DNA of 64,000 nucleotides from Brevundimonas naejangsanensis. Its GTDB lineage: Bacteria > Pseudomonadota > Alphaproteobacteria > Caulobacterales > Caulobacteraceae. The notes beneath the pieces were generated by a model, which was not told the origin of the DNA, ran no database searches, and saw only the letters and a program-made list of their open reading frames with translations. The DNA is taken from NCBI RefSeq assembly GCF_000635915.2, contig NZ_CP015614.1, positions 1,409,501-1,473,500 of the forward strand, given 5' to 3'. The position numbers and the translations under genes were made by a program. Numbering within the stretch: the first letter of the stretch is position 1; every line of letters starts with the position of its first letter. Below are positions 17,279 to 27,002 of this stretch, piece by piece.

Positions 17279-18754
17279 TCAGCCTTCGTAGTGGTCGGCG
17301 ACCATGCGGTCGAGCAGACGCACGCCATAGCCCACGGCGCCGTCCGGCACGGTCGGGTTCTTGGAGTCCTTCACCCAGGCGGTCGAGGCGATGTCGATGT
17401 GCGCCCACGGCACGCCGTTGGTGAAGCGTTGCAGGAACAGGGCGGCGGTGATCGAGCCGCCGGCGCGGCCGTTGCCCATGTTCTTCACATCGGCGATCGG
17501 GCTGTCGATGTGGCGGTCGTATTCCGCCGGGATCGGCATGCGCCAGGACTTCTCGCCCACCTTCGGACCGGCGTCGGCGATGTTGGCCGCCAGTTCGTCG
17601 CTGTTGGTGAAGACGCCCGCATATTCCAGGCCCAGCGAGATGATGATGGCGCCCGTCAGGGTGGCCAGGTCGATCATGAACTTCGGCTTGAAGCGGTCCT
17701 GCGTGTACCAGAGGGCGTCGGCCAGAACGAGGCGGCCTTCGGCGTCGGTGTTCAGCACTTCGATGGTCTGGCCCGACATGGAGGTGACGACGTCGCCCGG
17801 ACGCTGGGCGTTTCCGTCCGGCATGTTCTCGACCAGGCCCAGGACGCCGACGGCGTTCACCTTGGCCTTGCGGCCGGCCAGGGCGTGCATCAGACCGGCC
17901 ACGGCGGCGGCGCCGCCCATGTCCCACTTCATCTCTTCCATGCCCTCGGCGGGCTTCAGGCTGATGCCGCCGGTGTCGAAGCAGACGCCCTTGCCGACGA
18001 AGGCGATGGGGGCCTCGCCCTCCTTGCCGCCGTTCCACTGGATGACGGCCAGCTGGCTTTCACGCACCGAGCCCATGCCGACGCCAAGCAGCGAGCCCAT
18101 GCCCAGCTTCTCCATCTCGGCCTCGCCCAGGATCTCGACCTTGGCGCCCAGGGCCTCCAGCTCCTTCACGCGGCGCGCGAACTCGACCGGGTGCAGGATG
18201 TTGGCGGGCTCCGACACCAGATCGCGCGCGAACAGCACGGCGTCGGCCACGGCCGACAGCGGGCCGAAGGCGGCCTCGGCGGCCTTCACGTCCGAGGTCA
18301 CGACGCGCACCGTCGTCACCGACGGAATCTTGTCGGCCTTCTGCTTGGTCAGATATTTGGCGAAGCGATAGGCGGCCAGGCGAACGGCGAAACCGGCGCG
18401 GGCGGCGAGCTCCGGCGACAGGTGCGACGCCTCGATGGTCAGGACTTCGGCGCCCGACATCTTGGTCGCCTGATAGGCGGCGGCGGCGGCCGTTTCGACC
18501 GCCAGATCGGCCTGCTTGTCCGCGGCGCCCGCGCCGACCAGCAGCACGGCGTTCGCATCGATCCCAGCGGGAGCCGCGACGTTCAGGCTGCTGTTGGCGG
18601 CGCCGTTGAAACGGCTGTTCTTCATCGCCTTGGTCAGGGCGCCCGAGGCCGCCTGATCCAGCGCCGAACCGGCGCCGGCGAGGGCTCGTCCTTCATGCAC
18701 CAGCACGGCGAGAATTTCTGCGGCGCCGGGCGAAGCGACGAATTCGATTTTCAT
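17279..18754 (-). CDS. pepA: Leucyl aminopeptidase (M17)
   Basis: 491 residues. It removes N-terminal residues from peptides in the cytoplasm using two divalent metals. The catalytic domain contains the metal and Lys motif [30 protein letters not shown], and the family signature [14 protein letters not shown]. The N-terminal macro-like domain occupies about residues 1-170. In Escherichia coli PepA also binds DNA, but that cannot be read from sequence here. It diverges from lptF with 158 bases between and is followed by holC. Confidence 0.95.
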   Translation of the reverse strand: MKIEFVASPGAAEILAVLVHEGRALAGAGSALDQAASGALTKAMKNSRFNGAANSSLNVAAPAGIDANAVLLVGAGAADKQADLAVETAAAAAYQATKMSGAEVLTIEASHLSPELAARAGFAVRLAAYRFAKYLTKQKADKIPSVTTVRVVTSDVKAAEAAFGPLSAVADAVLFARDLVSEPANILHPVEFARRVKELEALGAKVEILGEAEMEKLGMGSLLGVGMGSVRESQLAVIQWNGGKEGEAPIAFVGKGVCFDTGGISLKPAEGMEEMKWDMGGAAAVAGLMHALAGRKAKVNAVGVLGLVENMPDGNAQRPGDVVTSMSGQTIEVLNTDAEGRLVLADALWYTQDRFKPKFMIDLATLTGAIIISLGLEYAGVFTNSDELAANIADAGPKVGEKSWRMPIPAEYDRHIDSPIADVKNMGNGRAGGSITAALFLQRFTNGVPWAHIDIASTAWVKDSKNPTVPDGAVGYGVRLLDRMVADHYEG

Positions 18755-18912
18755 GAAACTGACTCCAGACCGGAAGAACCTGTCCCGATCACGCTTGAAT
18801 TTGCCATGGTCGCGGCGACGGTTTCGTCGGGGCGGCCGGATGTGTATTACATGGCTCGCATCGCCCCGGGCTGCAACACGTTCGCAGCCGATTATACGAC
18901 CTTTCCGGCCTT

Positions 18913-20046
18913 ATGACCCTGATCCAGAGGTATCTTTTCCGCCAGATCGGCCTGCCCGTCGTGGCGGCGGTCGCGGCGCTGGCCGGCATCGGCCTGCTGA
19001 GCCAGAGCCTGGATCAGCTGGAAGTCATAGTCGAGCGCGGACAGAGCGTCTGGGTCATGGTCAAGCTGACCCTGCTGGCCCTGCCGCAGTTGATCGCCGT
19101 CATCCTGCCCATCGGCCTGTTCGTCGGCGCCCTGATCGCCCTGACGCGCCTGCAGCGCGAGCAGGAGCTGACCGCCGCCTACGCCGCCGGGGTCAGCCGC
19201 TGGGCCCTGATCCGGCCCGCCCTGCAGATCGCCTTGATCGTCACCGTCATCGCCCTTTTGGTGAACGTCTTTGTCCAGCCGTGGGCCCAGCGCGAAGGCC
19301 GTCGTCAGGCCTTCGCCATCCGCACCGACCTGGCCGCCCTGCTGGTCGAGGAGGGCCAGTTCGTCCAGGGCCCCGACGGCCTGACCGTCTACGTCCAGCA
19401 GATCGAGCAGAACGGGCTGATGAAGAACCTCTTCGTCTACCTGGACAACGGCAAGACGGTCACCACCTGGGACGCCGAAACCGCCCGATTCGGCCGCGTC
19501 GACGGCCTGCCTGTGCTGACCATGCAGAACGGGTCGATGCAGCGCTATTCCTCGCGCGAGGTGTTGAACCAGCTGTCGTTCGACCAGCAGGTGTTCGACC
19601 TGTCGCCCTACGCCAAGACCACCGAGCGCATCCGTTTCAAGCCCTCGGACCTGTGGCTGACCGACCTGTTCGACCCGACGCCCGTCCTGCTTGAGACCGC
19701 CGGAACGCGCGGCGAGCTGGCGGCCGAGGGCCATTCGCGCCTCGCTTCGCCCTTCTACGCCCTGGCGGCGATGGCCTTTGCCCTGGCGGCCATTCTGGGC
19801 GGCGCCTTCAGCCGGACAGGCTACACCGGCCGCATCGCCAAGGCGGCGGGCGCCTTCCTGCTGCTGCGCGTCATCGGCTACGGTCTGGTCGCGGCCAGCG
19901 CCTGGAACGGCGCCCTGAACATCCTGCAATATGTCGTGCCGCTGGCCGCCACGGCCCTGGCCCTGCGCGTCCTGTTCCGCGCGCTCAAGCCGCGCCGTCG
20001 CCGCGCCGGATCGCCGCTGGCCCGCGTGAAGGCGAGGCTCGCATGA
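18913..20046 (+). CDS. lptF: LPS export permease LptF
   Basis: 377 residues. LptF and LptG are the membrane subunits of the LptB2FG ABC transporter that extracts LPS from the inner membrane. Three N-terminal membrane segments (about 15-35, 55-78 and 100-120), a periplasmic jellyroll domain (about 125-270) and three C-terminal segments give the YjgP/YjgQ layout. QRYLFRQIGLPVVAAVAAL opens the protein. Its end overlaps the lptG start by 4 bases (ATGA). A -10-like ttatac at 18892-18897 lies upstream. It begins a long envelope operon. Confidence 0.93.
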   Translation: MTLIQRYLFRQIGLPVVAAVAALAGIGLLSQSLDQLEVIVERGQSVWVMVKLTLLALPQLIAVILPIGLFVGALIALTRLQREQELTAAYAAGVSRWALIRPALQIALIVTVIALLVNVFVQPWAQREGRRQAFAIRTDLAALLVEEGQFVQGPDGLTVYVQQIEQNGLMKNLFVYLDNGKTVTTWDAETARFGRVDGLPVLTMQNGSMQRYSSREVLNQLSFDQQVFDLSPYAKTTERIRFKPSDLWLTDLFDPTPVLLETAGTRGELAAEGHSRLASPFYALAAMAFALAAILGGAFSRTGYTGRIAKAAGAFLLLRVIGYGLVAASAWNGALNILQYVVPLAATALALRVLFRALKPRRRRAGSPLARVKARLA

Positions 20047-21146
20047 AATTCCGTCTCGGCCGCATCGAACGCTATGTCCTGATCCAGCAGATGAAGTCGC
20101 TGGGCGTAGCCTTCGCCGTCATCGCCGCCCTGGTCATGCTGATCGACTTCGTCGAGGTCTCGCGCGGGCTGAACTCTTCAGGCGAGCTGTCCAGCGCGCG
20201 GATTTTCGGCCTGGTGCTGGTCAAGTCGCCCTCGGTCATCCTCCAGCTCCTGCCCTTCGTCTTCCTGTTCGGGACCCTGGGCGCCTTTGTCAGCCTGAAC
20301 CGGCGCAGCGAGCTGATCGCCATGCGGGCGGCGGGCGTGTCGGCCTGGCGCTTCGTCCTGCCCGCGGCGGGCGCCGCCGTGCTGCTGGGCGCCCTGACCG
20401 TCACCGTTCTGGGCCCTATGGCCGCCGCAGGCGACGGGGTCTGGCAGCGCGAGCGCGGCCGCATCTCCGGCTCGACGCCCGGCGGCGACTCGCGCGAATC
20501 CGTCTGGCTGCGCGAAGGCGACGAGAACCGCCAGATGATCATTCGCGGCGGCCGGCAAGACCCGGCCACCGGCCGCCTGCTGGACGCGACCTTCTTCATC
20601 TACACCACCACCTCCGGCGGCCATCGCGTCTTCACCGAGCGGGTCGATGCGGCCACGGCCACCCTGAACGCCGGGCGCTGGCGCCTGACCGACGCCTCGG
20701 GCGCGCAGACGGGCCAGCGCGCGGTCCGCTACGCCACCCTGGATCTGCCGTCCAACCTGGCCGACAAGGAAGCCTTCCAGCGCTTCGCCCGGCCCCAGTC
20801 CACGCCCTTCTGGTCCCTGCCCAACCAGATTCGCCGCATTGAAGACGCCGGCTTCGCCTCCACCGCCTATCGCTTGCGGTTGCAGCAGCTGCTGGCCACG
20901 CCGCTGGTCTTCGGCGCCATGTCGATCCTGGCGGCGGCCTTCTCGCTGCGGCTGATGCGTCTGGGCGATCTGGCGCGGATGACGGTGGCGGCCGTGGTGC
21001 TGGGCTTCGCCTTCTTCTTCCTGAATCAGTTCTCCTCGGCCATGGGTTCGGCTGAGGTCGTGCCGCCGGTCATCGCCGCCTGGCTGCCGCCCATATTGAC
21101 GGCTCTCGCCGCCTTTACCTTGCTGTTCTATACCGAAGACGGCTAA
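20043..21146 (+). CDS. lptG: LPS export permease LptG
   Basis: 367 residues with the same layout as LptF: GRIERYVLIQQMKSLGVAFAVIAALVMLIDFVE for the first membrane segment, a periplasmic domain (about 120-270), and a C-terminal bundle with the conserved NPIxAAxFSLR-like LAAAFSLRLMRLGDLARM. It partners LptF in pulling LPS toward the periplasmic bridge. It starts 4 bases inside lptF, so the two are coupled, and is followed 25 bases later by lptD, the outer-membrane end of the same machine. Confidence 0.93.
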   Translation: MKFRLGRIERYVLIQQMKSLGVAFAVIAALVMLIDFVEVSRGLNSSGELSSARIFGLVLVKSPSVILQLLPFVFLFGTLGAFVSLNRRSELIAMRAAGVSAWRFVLPAAGAAVLLGALTVTVLGPMAAAGDGVWQRERGRISGSTPGGDSRESVWLREGDENRQMIIRGGRQDPATGRLLDATFFIYTTTSGGHRVFTERVDAATATLNAGRWRLTDASGAQTGQRAVRYATLDLPSNLADKEAFQRFARPQSTPFWSLPNQIRRIEDAGFASTAYRLRLQQLLATPLVFGAMSILAAAFSLRLMRLGDLARMTVAAVVLGFAFFFLNQFSSAMGSAEVVPPVIAAWLPPILTALAAFTLLFYTEDG

Positions 21147-21171
21147 TCGGGCGGTTTCCGCCCGGCCGGTA

Positions 21172-23679
21172 ATGAGTGGACTCCGCATGACCCATCGCCG
21201 CCTCCCCCGTATGGGAGCCCTGCGCCTTCGGCTGTTGACCGGCGCGGCGTTGGTCATAGGCGCGCCCCTCTCATCGCTGGCGTTCGCCTCGGCCGCACAG
21301 GCCCAGACGGCGCCCGTCCCCGTTCAGGCCCCTGCGCAGACCGCGCCCCAGACCACGACCGAGGCCGCCCCCGGCGCCGACGGCCTGACGCCCGACGCCG
21401 TCTTCGTGGACGCCGATTCCGCTCAGCGTCAGGGCGACGTCATCTCGGCCCAGGGCTCGGCCGAGGATCGGGTCATGGCCCGCTTTCAGGACCACAGCCT
21501 GCGCGCTCAGGACCTCACCTATGACCTCCAGAACCGCGTGGCCACGGCCTCGGGCGACGCCGAACTGACGGCGCCGGACGGTTCGGTCGTCCACGCCCAA
21601 CGGATCGAACTGGATTCCGACCTCAAGGCGGGCGTCGCCGTCGACCTGGCCACGCGCCTATCCAACGGCTCCAGCCTGATGGCCGCCACCGCCGTGCGCC
21701 GCTCCGAGACGGTTAGCGAGCTGAACAACGTCATCTTCACCCCCTGCCCGATCTGCACCGTGGACGGCGCGGCCAAGACGCCCAGCGTCTCCATCCAGGC
21801 GTCCAAGGCGGTGCAGAACGAAGAGCTGCGCGCAATCCTGTATCGCGACGTGGTGTTCCGGCTGGGCGGGGTGCCCATCTTCTATCTGCCGGTCTTCTCG
21901 CATCCTGATCCGACCGTGGATCGCGCGTCGGGTTTCCTGGTGCCGTGGGGCGACTATCAGGCGGGACGCGGGGTCTCGCTGGAGATTCCCTATCTGCACG
22001 TCATCTCGCCCTCTGAAGACGTGCTGGTCAGCCCCCAGTTCAACACCAAGGTCGCCCCGCTGCTGAACCTGCAGTGGCGCAAGCGATTCACCGACGGGAT
22101 GATCGTCGCGCGCGGCGGCGCCACCTACGGCCGCAGCTTCGGCGACTTCGACCTGGACGGCGACGGCCAGGCGGAAAGCAACGTCCGTTTCGGCGACACG
22201 ACGACGCGCAGCTATCTGCTGGCTCACGGCAAATTCGATCCCGACGGCCCGTGGCGCTGGGGCTTCACCGCCGAGCGGGTTTCGGACAAGACCCTGTTCG
22301 ACCGCTACGACATCCGCGACGCCTATCAGGACAACGGCCTCTACTACGGCGACAGCCGCCGCCTGATCAGCCAGATCTACGCCGAGCGCCAGACCGAGCG
22401 GTCCTATCTGTCGGTCGCGGCCTTCACCTTGCAGAGCCTGCGGGTGGCCGAGTTCAACCCGATCACCCCGGCCCTGAACGTCTTTGAAGACGACAACACC
22501 CTGCCGCTGGTCGCGCCGCTGATCGAGGCGCGCTGGGAGCCTGAAGGCCCCGTGCTGGGCGGTCGTCTGCGCCTGCGCGGCTCGGCCGTGGCGCTGACGC
22601 GCGACGCCTATGTCGGCTTCCCGACCCTGGCGCCCGAACTGATTCCCGGCGGGCCGACGGACGGCCTGCCCGGCGTCGACAGCCGCCGCATCACCGGCCA
22701 GGCCGAGTGGCGCCGGGTGCTGACCTCGCCCATCGGCTTGCGGTGGGAGCCCTTCGTGGACCTGCGCGCCGACGTCTATTCGGTCGATGATCTGCCGCCC
22801 GCCCTCGGCGTAGAGGACGAGACCCATTTCCGCGCGCGGACCAGCGCCGGGGTCGATGTCAGCTATCCGCTGTATCGCCGCCTCAGCGCCTCGTCCGACC
22901 TGATCCTGGAGCCGATGGCCCAGCTGTCGATTTCCAACAAGGCGGACCTCGACCCGCGCATCCCGAACGAAGACAGCCAGATCACCGAACTGGATCACCT
23001 GTCCCTGTTCCGCATGGACCGCTTCCCCGGCTACGACCTGCTGGAGGGCGGCCTGCGCTTCACGGCGGGCGCCCGCGCCACCTTGCGCTGGGACGAGGTG
23101 CGCTCGGCCAGCCTGTTCATCGGCCGCAGCATGCGCGCCGACGACCAGGACGAATATCTGACGCCGATCCCGGACGATCCGGCCCGCCTCTATGACCCGT
23201 CGGGTCTAGCCAGCCGGACCTCGGACTGGGTGGTTCAAGGGACGTTCAATCCGTCGGACCGGATGCGCGGCTGGTTCCACGCCACCGTCGACGGCAATGG
23301 CGAGATTCGCCGCGCCGAAGCGACGGTCGACGGCCGCTGGGGTCGCCGCAACCTGGCCAGCGTCAGCTACATTGTCGACCGCTCCAATCCGCTGGACGGA
23401 CCCGAGAACCGCAACTACGAATTCGTCCAGCTGTCGGCCAACCAGTTCGTCTATGGCAACTGGGGCGTGGCGGTGACCGGCATCGCCGATCTGGAACGCG
23501 ACATCATCACCCGCTCGGAGGTCGGCCTGTTGTTTGACGACGACTGTTTCCGCATCGAGCTGGGCTGGCGCCGCGACAACACCCGGGTACGCCCCACCGG
23601 CCCGGCCGAGGGCGTCTATATCCGTCTTAACCTCGCCACTTTTGGAGGTTCAGGCTATGATCGCGGCAATATGCGGTAG
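21172..23679 (+). CDS. lptD: LPS assembly protein LptD
   Basis: 835 residues. LptD is the outer-membrane barrel that inserts LPS at the cell surface. A long signal region ends in ASAAQAQ (about residues 31-45). The jellyroll (OstA) domain runs about 60-170 (DADSAQRQGDVISAQGSAED; LTYDLQNRVATASGDAEL). The rest is barrel with aromatic girdle residues. Three conserved cysteines are visible, two in FTPCPIC and one near the C-terminus in DDDCFRIELGW, as expected if disulfides join the two domains. An ATG at 21187 is an alternative start. It is followed by surA after 112 bases. Confidence 0.94.
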   Translation: MSGLRMTHRRLPRMGALRLRLLTGAALVIGAPLSSLAFASAAQAQTAPVPVQAPAQTAPQTTTEAAPGADGLTPDAVFVDADSAQRQGDVISAQGSAEDRVMARFQDHSLRAQDLTYDLQNRVATASGDAELTAPDGSVVHAQRIELDSDLKAGVAVDLATRLSNGSSLMAATAVRRSETVSELNNVIFTPCPICTVDGAAKTPSVSIQASKAVQNEELRAILYRDVVFRLGGVPIFYLPVFSHPDPTVDRASGFLVPWGDYQAGRGVSLEIPYLHVISPSEDVLVSPQFNTKVAPLLNLQWRKRFTDGMIVARGGATYGRSFGDFDLDGDGQAESNVRFGDTTTRSYLLAHGKFDPDGPWRWGFTAERVSDKTLFDRYDIRDAYQDNGLYYGDSRRLISQIYAERQTERSYLSVAAFTLQSLRVAEFNPITPALNVFEDDNTLPLVAPLIEARWEPEGPVLGGRLRLRGSAVALTRDAYVGFPTLAPELIPGGPTDGLPGVDSRRITGQAEWRRVLTSPIGLRWEPFVDLRADVYSVDDLPPALGVEDETHFRARTSAGVDVSYPLYRRLSASSDLILEPMAQLSISNKADLDPRIPNEDSQITELDHLSLFRMDRFPGYDLLEGGLRFTAGARATLRWDEVRSASLFIGRSMRADDQDEYLTPIPDDPARLYDPSGLASRTSDWVVQGTFNPSDRMRGWFHATVDGNGEIRRAEATVDGRWGRRNLASVSYIVDRSNPLDGPENRNYEFVQLSANQFVYGNWGVAVTGIADLERDIITRSEVGLLFDDDCFRIELGWRRDNTRVRPTGPAEGVYIRLNLATFGGSGYDRGNMR

Positions 23680-23745
23680 GCATGGCGTGGATTGCGGCTT
23701 ACGGGGACGTGCGCCCTGGCGCGGCGGCGCGGACAGCGTCGCTTA

Positions 23746-23778
23746 CCGGATTGGGCCGGATTGGGACCGCTTTAGGGA
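23746..23778 (+). promoter_or_regulatory. Tandem 10-bp repeat and possible promoter before surA
   Basis: The 10-mer ccggattggg occurs twice head to tail (23746-23755, 23756-23765). The first copy supplies a -35-like ttgggc (23751-23756), followed by a 16-base spacer and a -10-like taggga (23773-23778), which lies 13 bases before the surA ATG. It may be an internal promoter for surA. Confidence 0.35.
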
Positions 23779-23791
23779 ATCAGGACTGACG

Positions 23792-25165
23792 ATGCGTTTG
23801 AAGCGTTACTCTACGGGAGCCGCCCTGGCCGCCCTCATGGTCGTGGCGGCCGTGGAGCCTTCATGGGCCCAGACGGCGCCGGCGGCTCAGGCTCAGGCTC
23901 AGCCCGCCGCCCCGCCCGCAGCCGGCGCCCTGAATCCGGCGGCGGAAGAAGCGCCTCAGCGCGCGACGCCGGCGCCTCAGTTCCGCATGGCCGACGGCAT
24001 CATCGCTACGGTCAACGACCGCATCATCACGGGCTTCGACCTGCGCCAGAGGATGCTGGTCGTCATGGCCATGTCCCAGTTGCAGCCGACCGAAGAAAAC
24101 ATCGCCGCCATCCAGCAGCAGGCGCTCAACGACCTGATCGAACAGCATCTCCAGGCGCAGGAAATCGCCAAGTTCGACCAGTTGAAGATCACCGACGACG
24201 AGGTTGATCGCGAAATCGCCGACATGGCCCGCCAGGCCGGCGCCAGCCCCGAATCCTTCCTCGCCTTCCTGCAACAGGGCGGCATCGCCCTTCCCGCCTT
24301 CCGCGAACAGATCCGCACCGAGGTGGGCTGGCGCGAACTGGTTGGCGGCCGCTTCCGCGACCGCGCCCGCGTCAGCAAGAGCCAGGTCGACCAGGCCGTG
24401 CGCCAGCTGACGGAATCCGCCACCAAGCCCCAGTATCTGGTCGGGGAGATCTACCTCGAAGCGGCCCGCGTCGGCGGGATGCAGGAAGCCATGAACGGCG
24501 CGCGCCAGTTGGTGCAGCAGATGATCCAGGGCGCCCCCTTCATGGCCGTGGCGCGCCAGTTCTCGGCCGCTCCTTCAGCCGCGCGCGGCGGCGACGCCGG
24601 GTGGATCGTCAAGGGCGCCGCCCAGCCCGCCCTGGAAACGGTCATGGAGACCCTGGAAGTCGGTCAGCTGTCCAACCCGATCCCCGTCGATGGCGGCGTC
24701 TACATCCTGTACATGCGCGACAAGCGCTCGGGCGCCTCGACCAGCATGGTCAAGATGAAGCAGGTCATGATCGAACTGCCCGAGACCGCCGACGAGGCTC
24801 AGGTCGCCGCCGCGACCCAGCGTCTCGAGGCCCTGCGCGGCCAACTGACGTGCGACAATATCCTGACCCGCGCTCGCTCTGAGACGGGCCTGCTCGGCGC
24901 CGACCTGGGCGAAAGCGACGTCGACGATCTGGCGCCGCAGTTCCAGCAGGTCGCCCGCTCGGCCGAGATCGGCTCGGTCAGCACGGCGGTGCGTACGCCT
25001 CTGGGCGTCCACCTGCTGGCTGTCTGCGACCGCCGCCTGGGCGGCCCCGAAGCCCCCTCGCCGCAACAGGTCGAAGCGCGTCTGCAGAATCAGAACTACG
25101 CCATGCTGGGCCGCCGCTATCTGCGCGACCTGCGTGAAGACGCCCTGATCGAAATCAAGCAATGA
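23792..25165 (+). CDS. surA: Periplasmic chaperone SurA (parvulin-type peptidyl-prolyl isomerase)
   Basis: 457 residues. SurA escorts outer-membrane proteins across the periplasm; LptD itself is a known client. A signal peptide (MRLKRYSTGAALAALMVVAAVEPSWAQ) is followed by an Ala/Pro/Gln-rich stretch and the SurA N-domain (GIIATVNDRIITGFDLRQR). One clear parvulin domain lies about 210-310 (QYLVGEIYLEA..., SAARGGDAGWIVKG, LEVGQLSNPIPVDGGVYIL), and a second, weaker one follows. The open frame starts at 23534 inside lptD; the ATG at 23792 begins the signal peptide. Its stop overlaps the pdxA start by 4 bases. Confidence 0.92.
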   Translation: MRLKRYSTGAALAALMVVAAVEPSWAQTAPAAQAQAQPAAPPAAGALNPAAEEAPQRATPAPQFRMADGIIATVNDRIITGFDLRQRMLVVMAMSQLQPTEENIAAIQQQALNDLIEQHLQAQEIAKFDQLKITDDEVDREIADMARQAGASPESFLAFLQQGGIALPAFREQIRTEVGWRELVGGRFRDRARVSKSQVDQAVRQLTESATKPQYLVGEIYLEAARVGGMQEAMNGARQLVQQMIQGAPFMAVARQFSAAPSAARGGDAGWIVKGAAQPALETVMETLEVGQLSNPIPVDGGVYILYMRDKRSGASTSMVKMKQVMIELPETADEAQVAAATQRLEALRGQLTCDNILTRARSETGLLGADLGESDVDDLAPQFQQVARSAEIGSVSTAVRTPLGVHLLAVCDRRLGGPEAPSPQQVEARLQNQNYAMLGRRYLRDLREDALIEIKQ

Positions 25166-26181
25166 CGATGCTCCGGCCGCTCATCGTCACGATGGGCGAC
25201 CCCGCCGGGGTCGGGCCGGAGATCATCGCCCGCGCCTGGTCGGCGCTGTCGTCGCCGCCCGGCCCTGTGGCCCCGATCACGCCCTTCGTCGTGGTCGGCG
25301 ACGCGCAGGTGCTGAAGGCCCAGGGCCAGCCGGTCGAGGCGGTGCTCAGCCCGTCGGACGCAGCCTCCGTCTTCGGCCGCGCCGTCCCTGTCCTGCACCA
25401 TCCGGCGCCCGCGCCCGTGACGCCCGGCCAGCCCGAACCCGCCAACGCCGTCGCCGTGGCCGACTGGATCGAGCGCGGCGTCGATCTGGTGCTGTCGGGC
25501 GAAGGCTCCGGTCTGGTGACGGCGCCCATCGCCAAGGCGCCCATGTACGCCTCGGGCTTCCGCTTTCCGGGCCACACCGAGTTCATCGCCGAACTGACCG
25601 CCGACGTTCCGTTCAGCGGCACGCGCGGCCCGGTGATGATGCTGACGGCGAAAGACCTGCGCGCCTGCCTCGTCACCATTCATGTGCCGATCGACCAGCT
25701 GCCCGAGCTGGTGACCGGCGAGCGCGTCGCCCGGGTCGCCCGCGTCGTCCACGAATCGATGAAGCGCGATTTCGGCGTCCACGACCCGCGCCTGGCCATG
25801 GCCGCTCTGAACCCCCACGCGGGCGAAGGCGGCGCTATCGGCCTGCAGGAGACGACGGTGCTGCGCCCCGCCGCCGAGGCTCTACGCGCCGAGGGATTGA
25901 ACATCACCGACCCCCTGCCCGCCGACACCCTGTTCCACGAAGAGGCGCGGGCGCGCTACGACGCCGTGGTCTGCCTCTATCACGACCAGGCGCTGATCCC
26001 GGTGAAGACGCTGGACTTCTGGGGCGGAGTGAACGCCACCCTGGGCCTGCCCCTCGTCCGCACCTCGCCCGACCACGGCACCGGCTTCGACATCGCGGGC
26101 AAGGGCGTGGCTCGCGCCGACAGCTTCATCGCCGCCGTCCGCCTGGCTTCCGAGATGGCGTCCGCCCGCGCGAACCGCTAA
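25162..26181 (+). CDS. pdxA: 4-hydroxythreonine-4-phosphate dehydrogenase
   Basis: 339 residues. PdxA oxidises 4-phosphohydroxy-L-threonine with NAD in the DXP-dependent pathway to pyridoxal phosphate. MTMGDPAGVGPEIIARAW is near the N-terminus, PGHTEFIAELT carries a metal-binding histidine, and NPHAGEGG and YHDQALIPVKTLDFW carry the others. It overlaps surA by 4 bases (ATGA), in the conserved order lptD-surA-pdxA-rsmA found across Proteobacteria. A second ATG two codons downstream (25168) is possible. Confidence 0.96.
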   Translation: MTMLRPLIVTMGDPAGVGPEIIARAWSALSSPPGPVAPITPFVVVGDAQVLKAQGQPVEAVLSPSDAASVFGRAVPVLHHPAPAPVTPGQPEPANAVAVADWIERGVDLVLSGEGSGLVTAPIAKAPMYASGFRFPGHTEFIAELTADVPFSGTRGPVMMLTAKDLRACLVTIHVPIDQLPELVTGERVARVARVVHESMKRDFGVHDPRLAMAALNPHAGEGGAIGLQETTVLRPAAEALRAEGLNITDPLPADTLFHEEARARYDAVVCLYHDQALIPVKTLDFWGGVNATLGLPLVRTSPDHGTGFDIAGKGVARADSFIAAVRLASEMASARANR

Positions 26182-26189
26182 CAGGCCTC

Positions 26190-27002
26190 GTGACCGATCA
26201 TCTGCCCTCCCTGCGTGAAACGCTCGACGCCCACGGCCTGTCGGCCAAGAAGAGCTTCGGCCAGCACTTCCTGCTGGACCTCAACGTCACGCGCAAGATC
26301 GTCCGCTACGCCGGACCGTTCGACGGCCGCGCCGTCATCGAGGTCGGCCCCGGCCCCGGCGGCCTGACCCGCGCCCTGCTGGAGAGCGACGCGGGCAAGG
26401 TAGTCCTGGTCGAGAAGGATCCGCGTTTCATCCCCCTGTTGTCCGAACTGGACGACGGCTCGGGCCGCCTGACCATCGTCGAGGCCGACGCGCTGAAGGT
26501 GCGGGAAGCCGAACTGGTCGAGGGACCGGCGCATCTGGTCTCCAACCTGCCCTACAACGTCGGCACGCCGCTGTTGATCAAATGGCTGACGGGGCCGTGG
26601 ACGCCGTGCGCCCTCACCCTGATGTTCCAGAAGGAAGTGGCCGAGCGCGTGGTGGCCCAGCCCGGCGAGGACGCCTATGGCCGTCTGGCCGTCATCACCC
26701 AGGCCGTGGCCGAGGCGCGCATCGTCATGCACCTGCCCGCCGCCGCCTTCACCCCGCCGCCCAAGGTGGCCTCGGCCGTGGTGCATCTGATACCCTTGGC
26801 GGAGCGCCCCGCCCCCGACCGCCTGAAGCGGCTGGAACGGGTCACGGCGGCCGCCTTTGGCCAGCGTCGCAAGATGCTGCGCTCCAGCCTGAAACAACTC
26901 GGCGGCGCCGCCCTGTGCGAAGCCGCTGGAATCGAACCCGACGCCCGCGCCGAGACCATCGACGTGGCGGGCTTCCTCAGATTGGCCGACGCTTTGACAT
27001 GA
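26190..27002 (+). CDS. rsmA: 16S rRNA dimethyladenosine transferase RsmA
   Basis: 270 residues, also called KsgA. It dimethylates two adjacent adenines in the loop of helix 45 of 16S rRNA using S-adenosylmethionine. KKSFGQHFLLDLNVTRKIV, the SAM site EVGPGPGGLTRALL and the catalytic NLPYNVGTPLLIKW are all present, followed by the basic C-terminal AFGQRRKMLRSSLK. The start is GTG at 26190, 8 bases after pdxA. The stop overlaps the start of the aminotransferase by 4 bases. Confidence 0.96.
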   Translation: MTDHLPSLRETLDAHGLSAKKSFGQHFLLDLNVTRKIVRYAGPFDGRAVIEVGPGPGGLTRALLESDAGKVVLVEKDPRFIPLLSELDDGSGRLTIVEADALKVREAELVEGPAHLVSNLPYNVGTPLLIKWLTGPWTPCALTLMFQKEVAERVVAQPGEDAYGRLAVITQAVAEARIVMHLPAAAFTPPPKVASAVVHLIPLAERPAPDRLKRLERVTAAAFGQRRKMLRSSLKQLGGAALCEAAGIEPDARAETIDVAGFLRLADALT

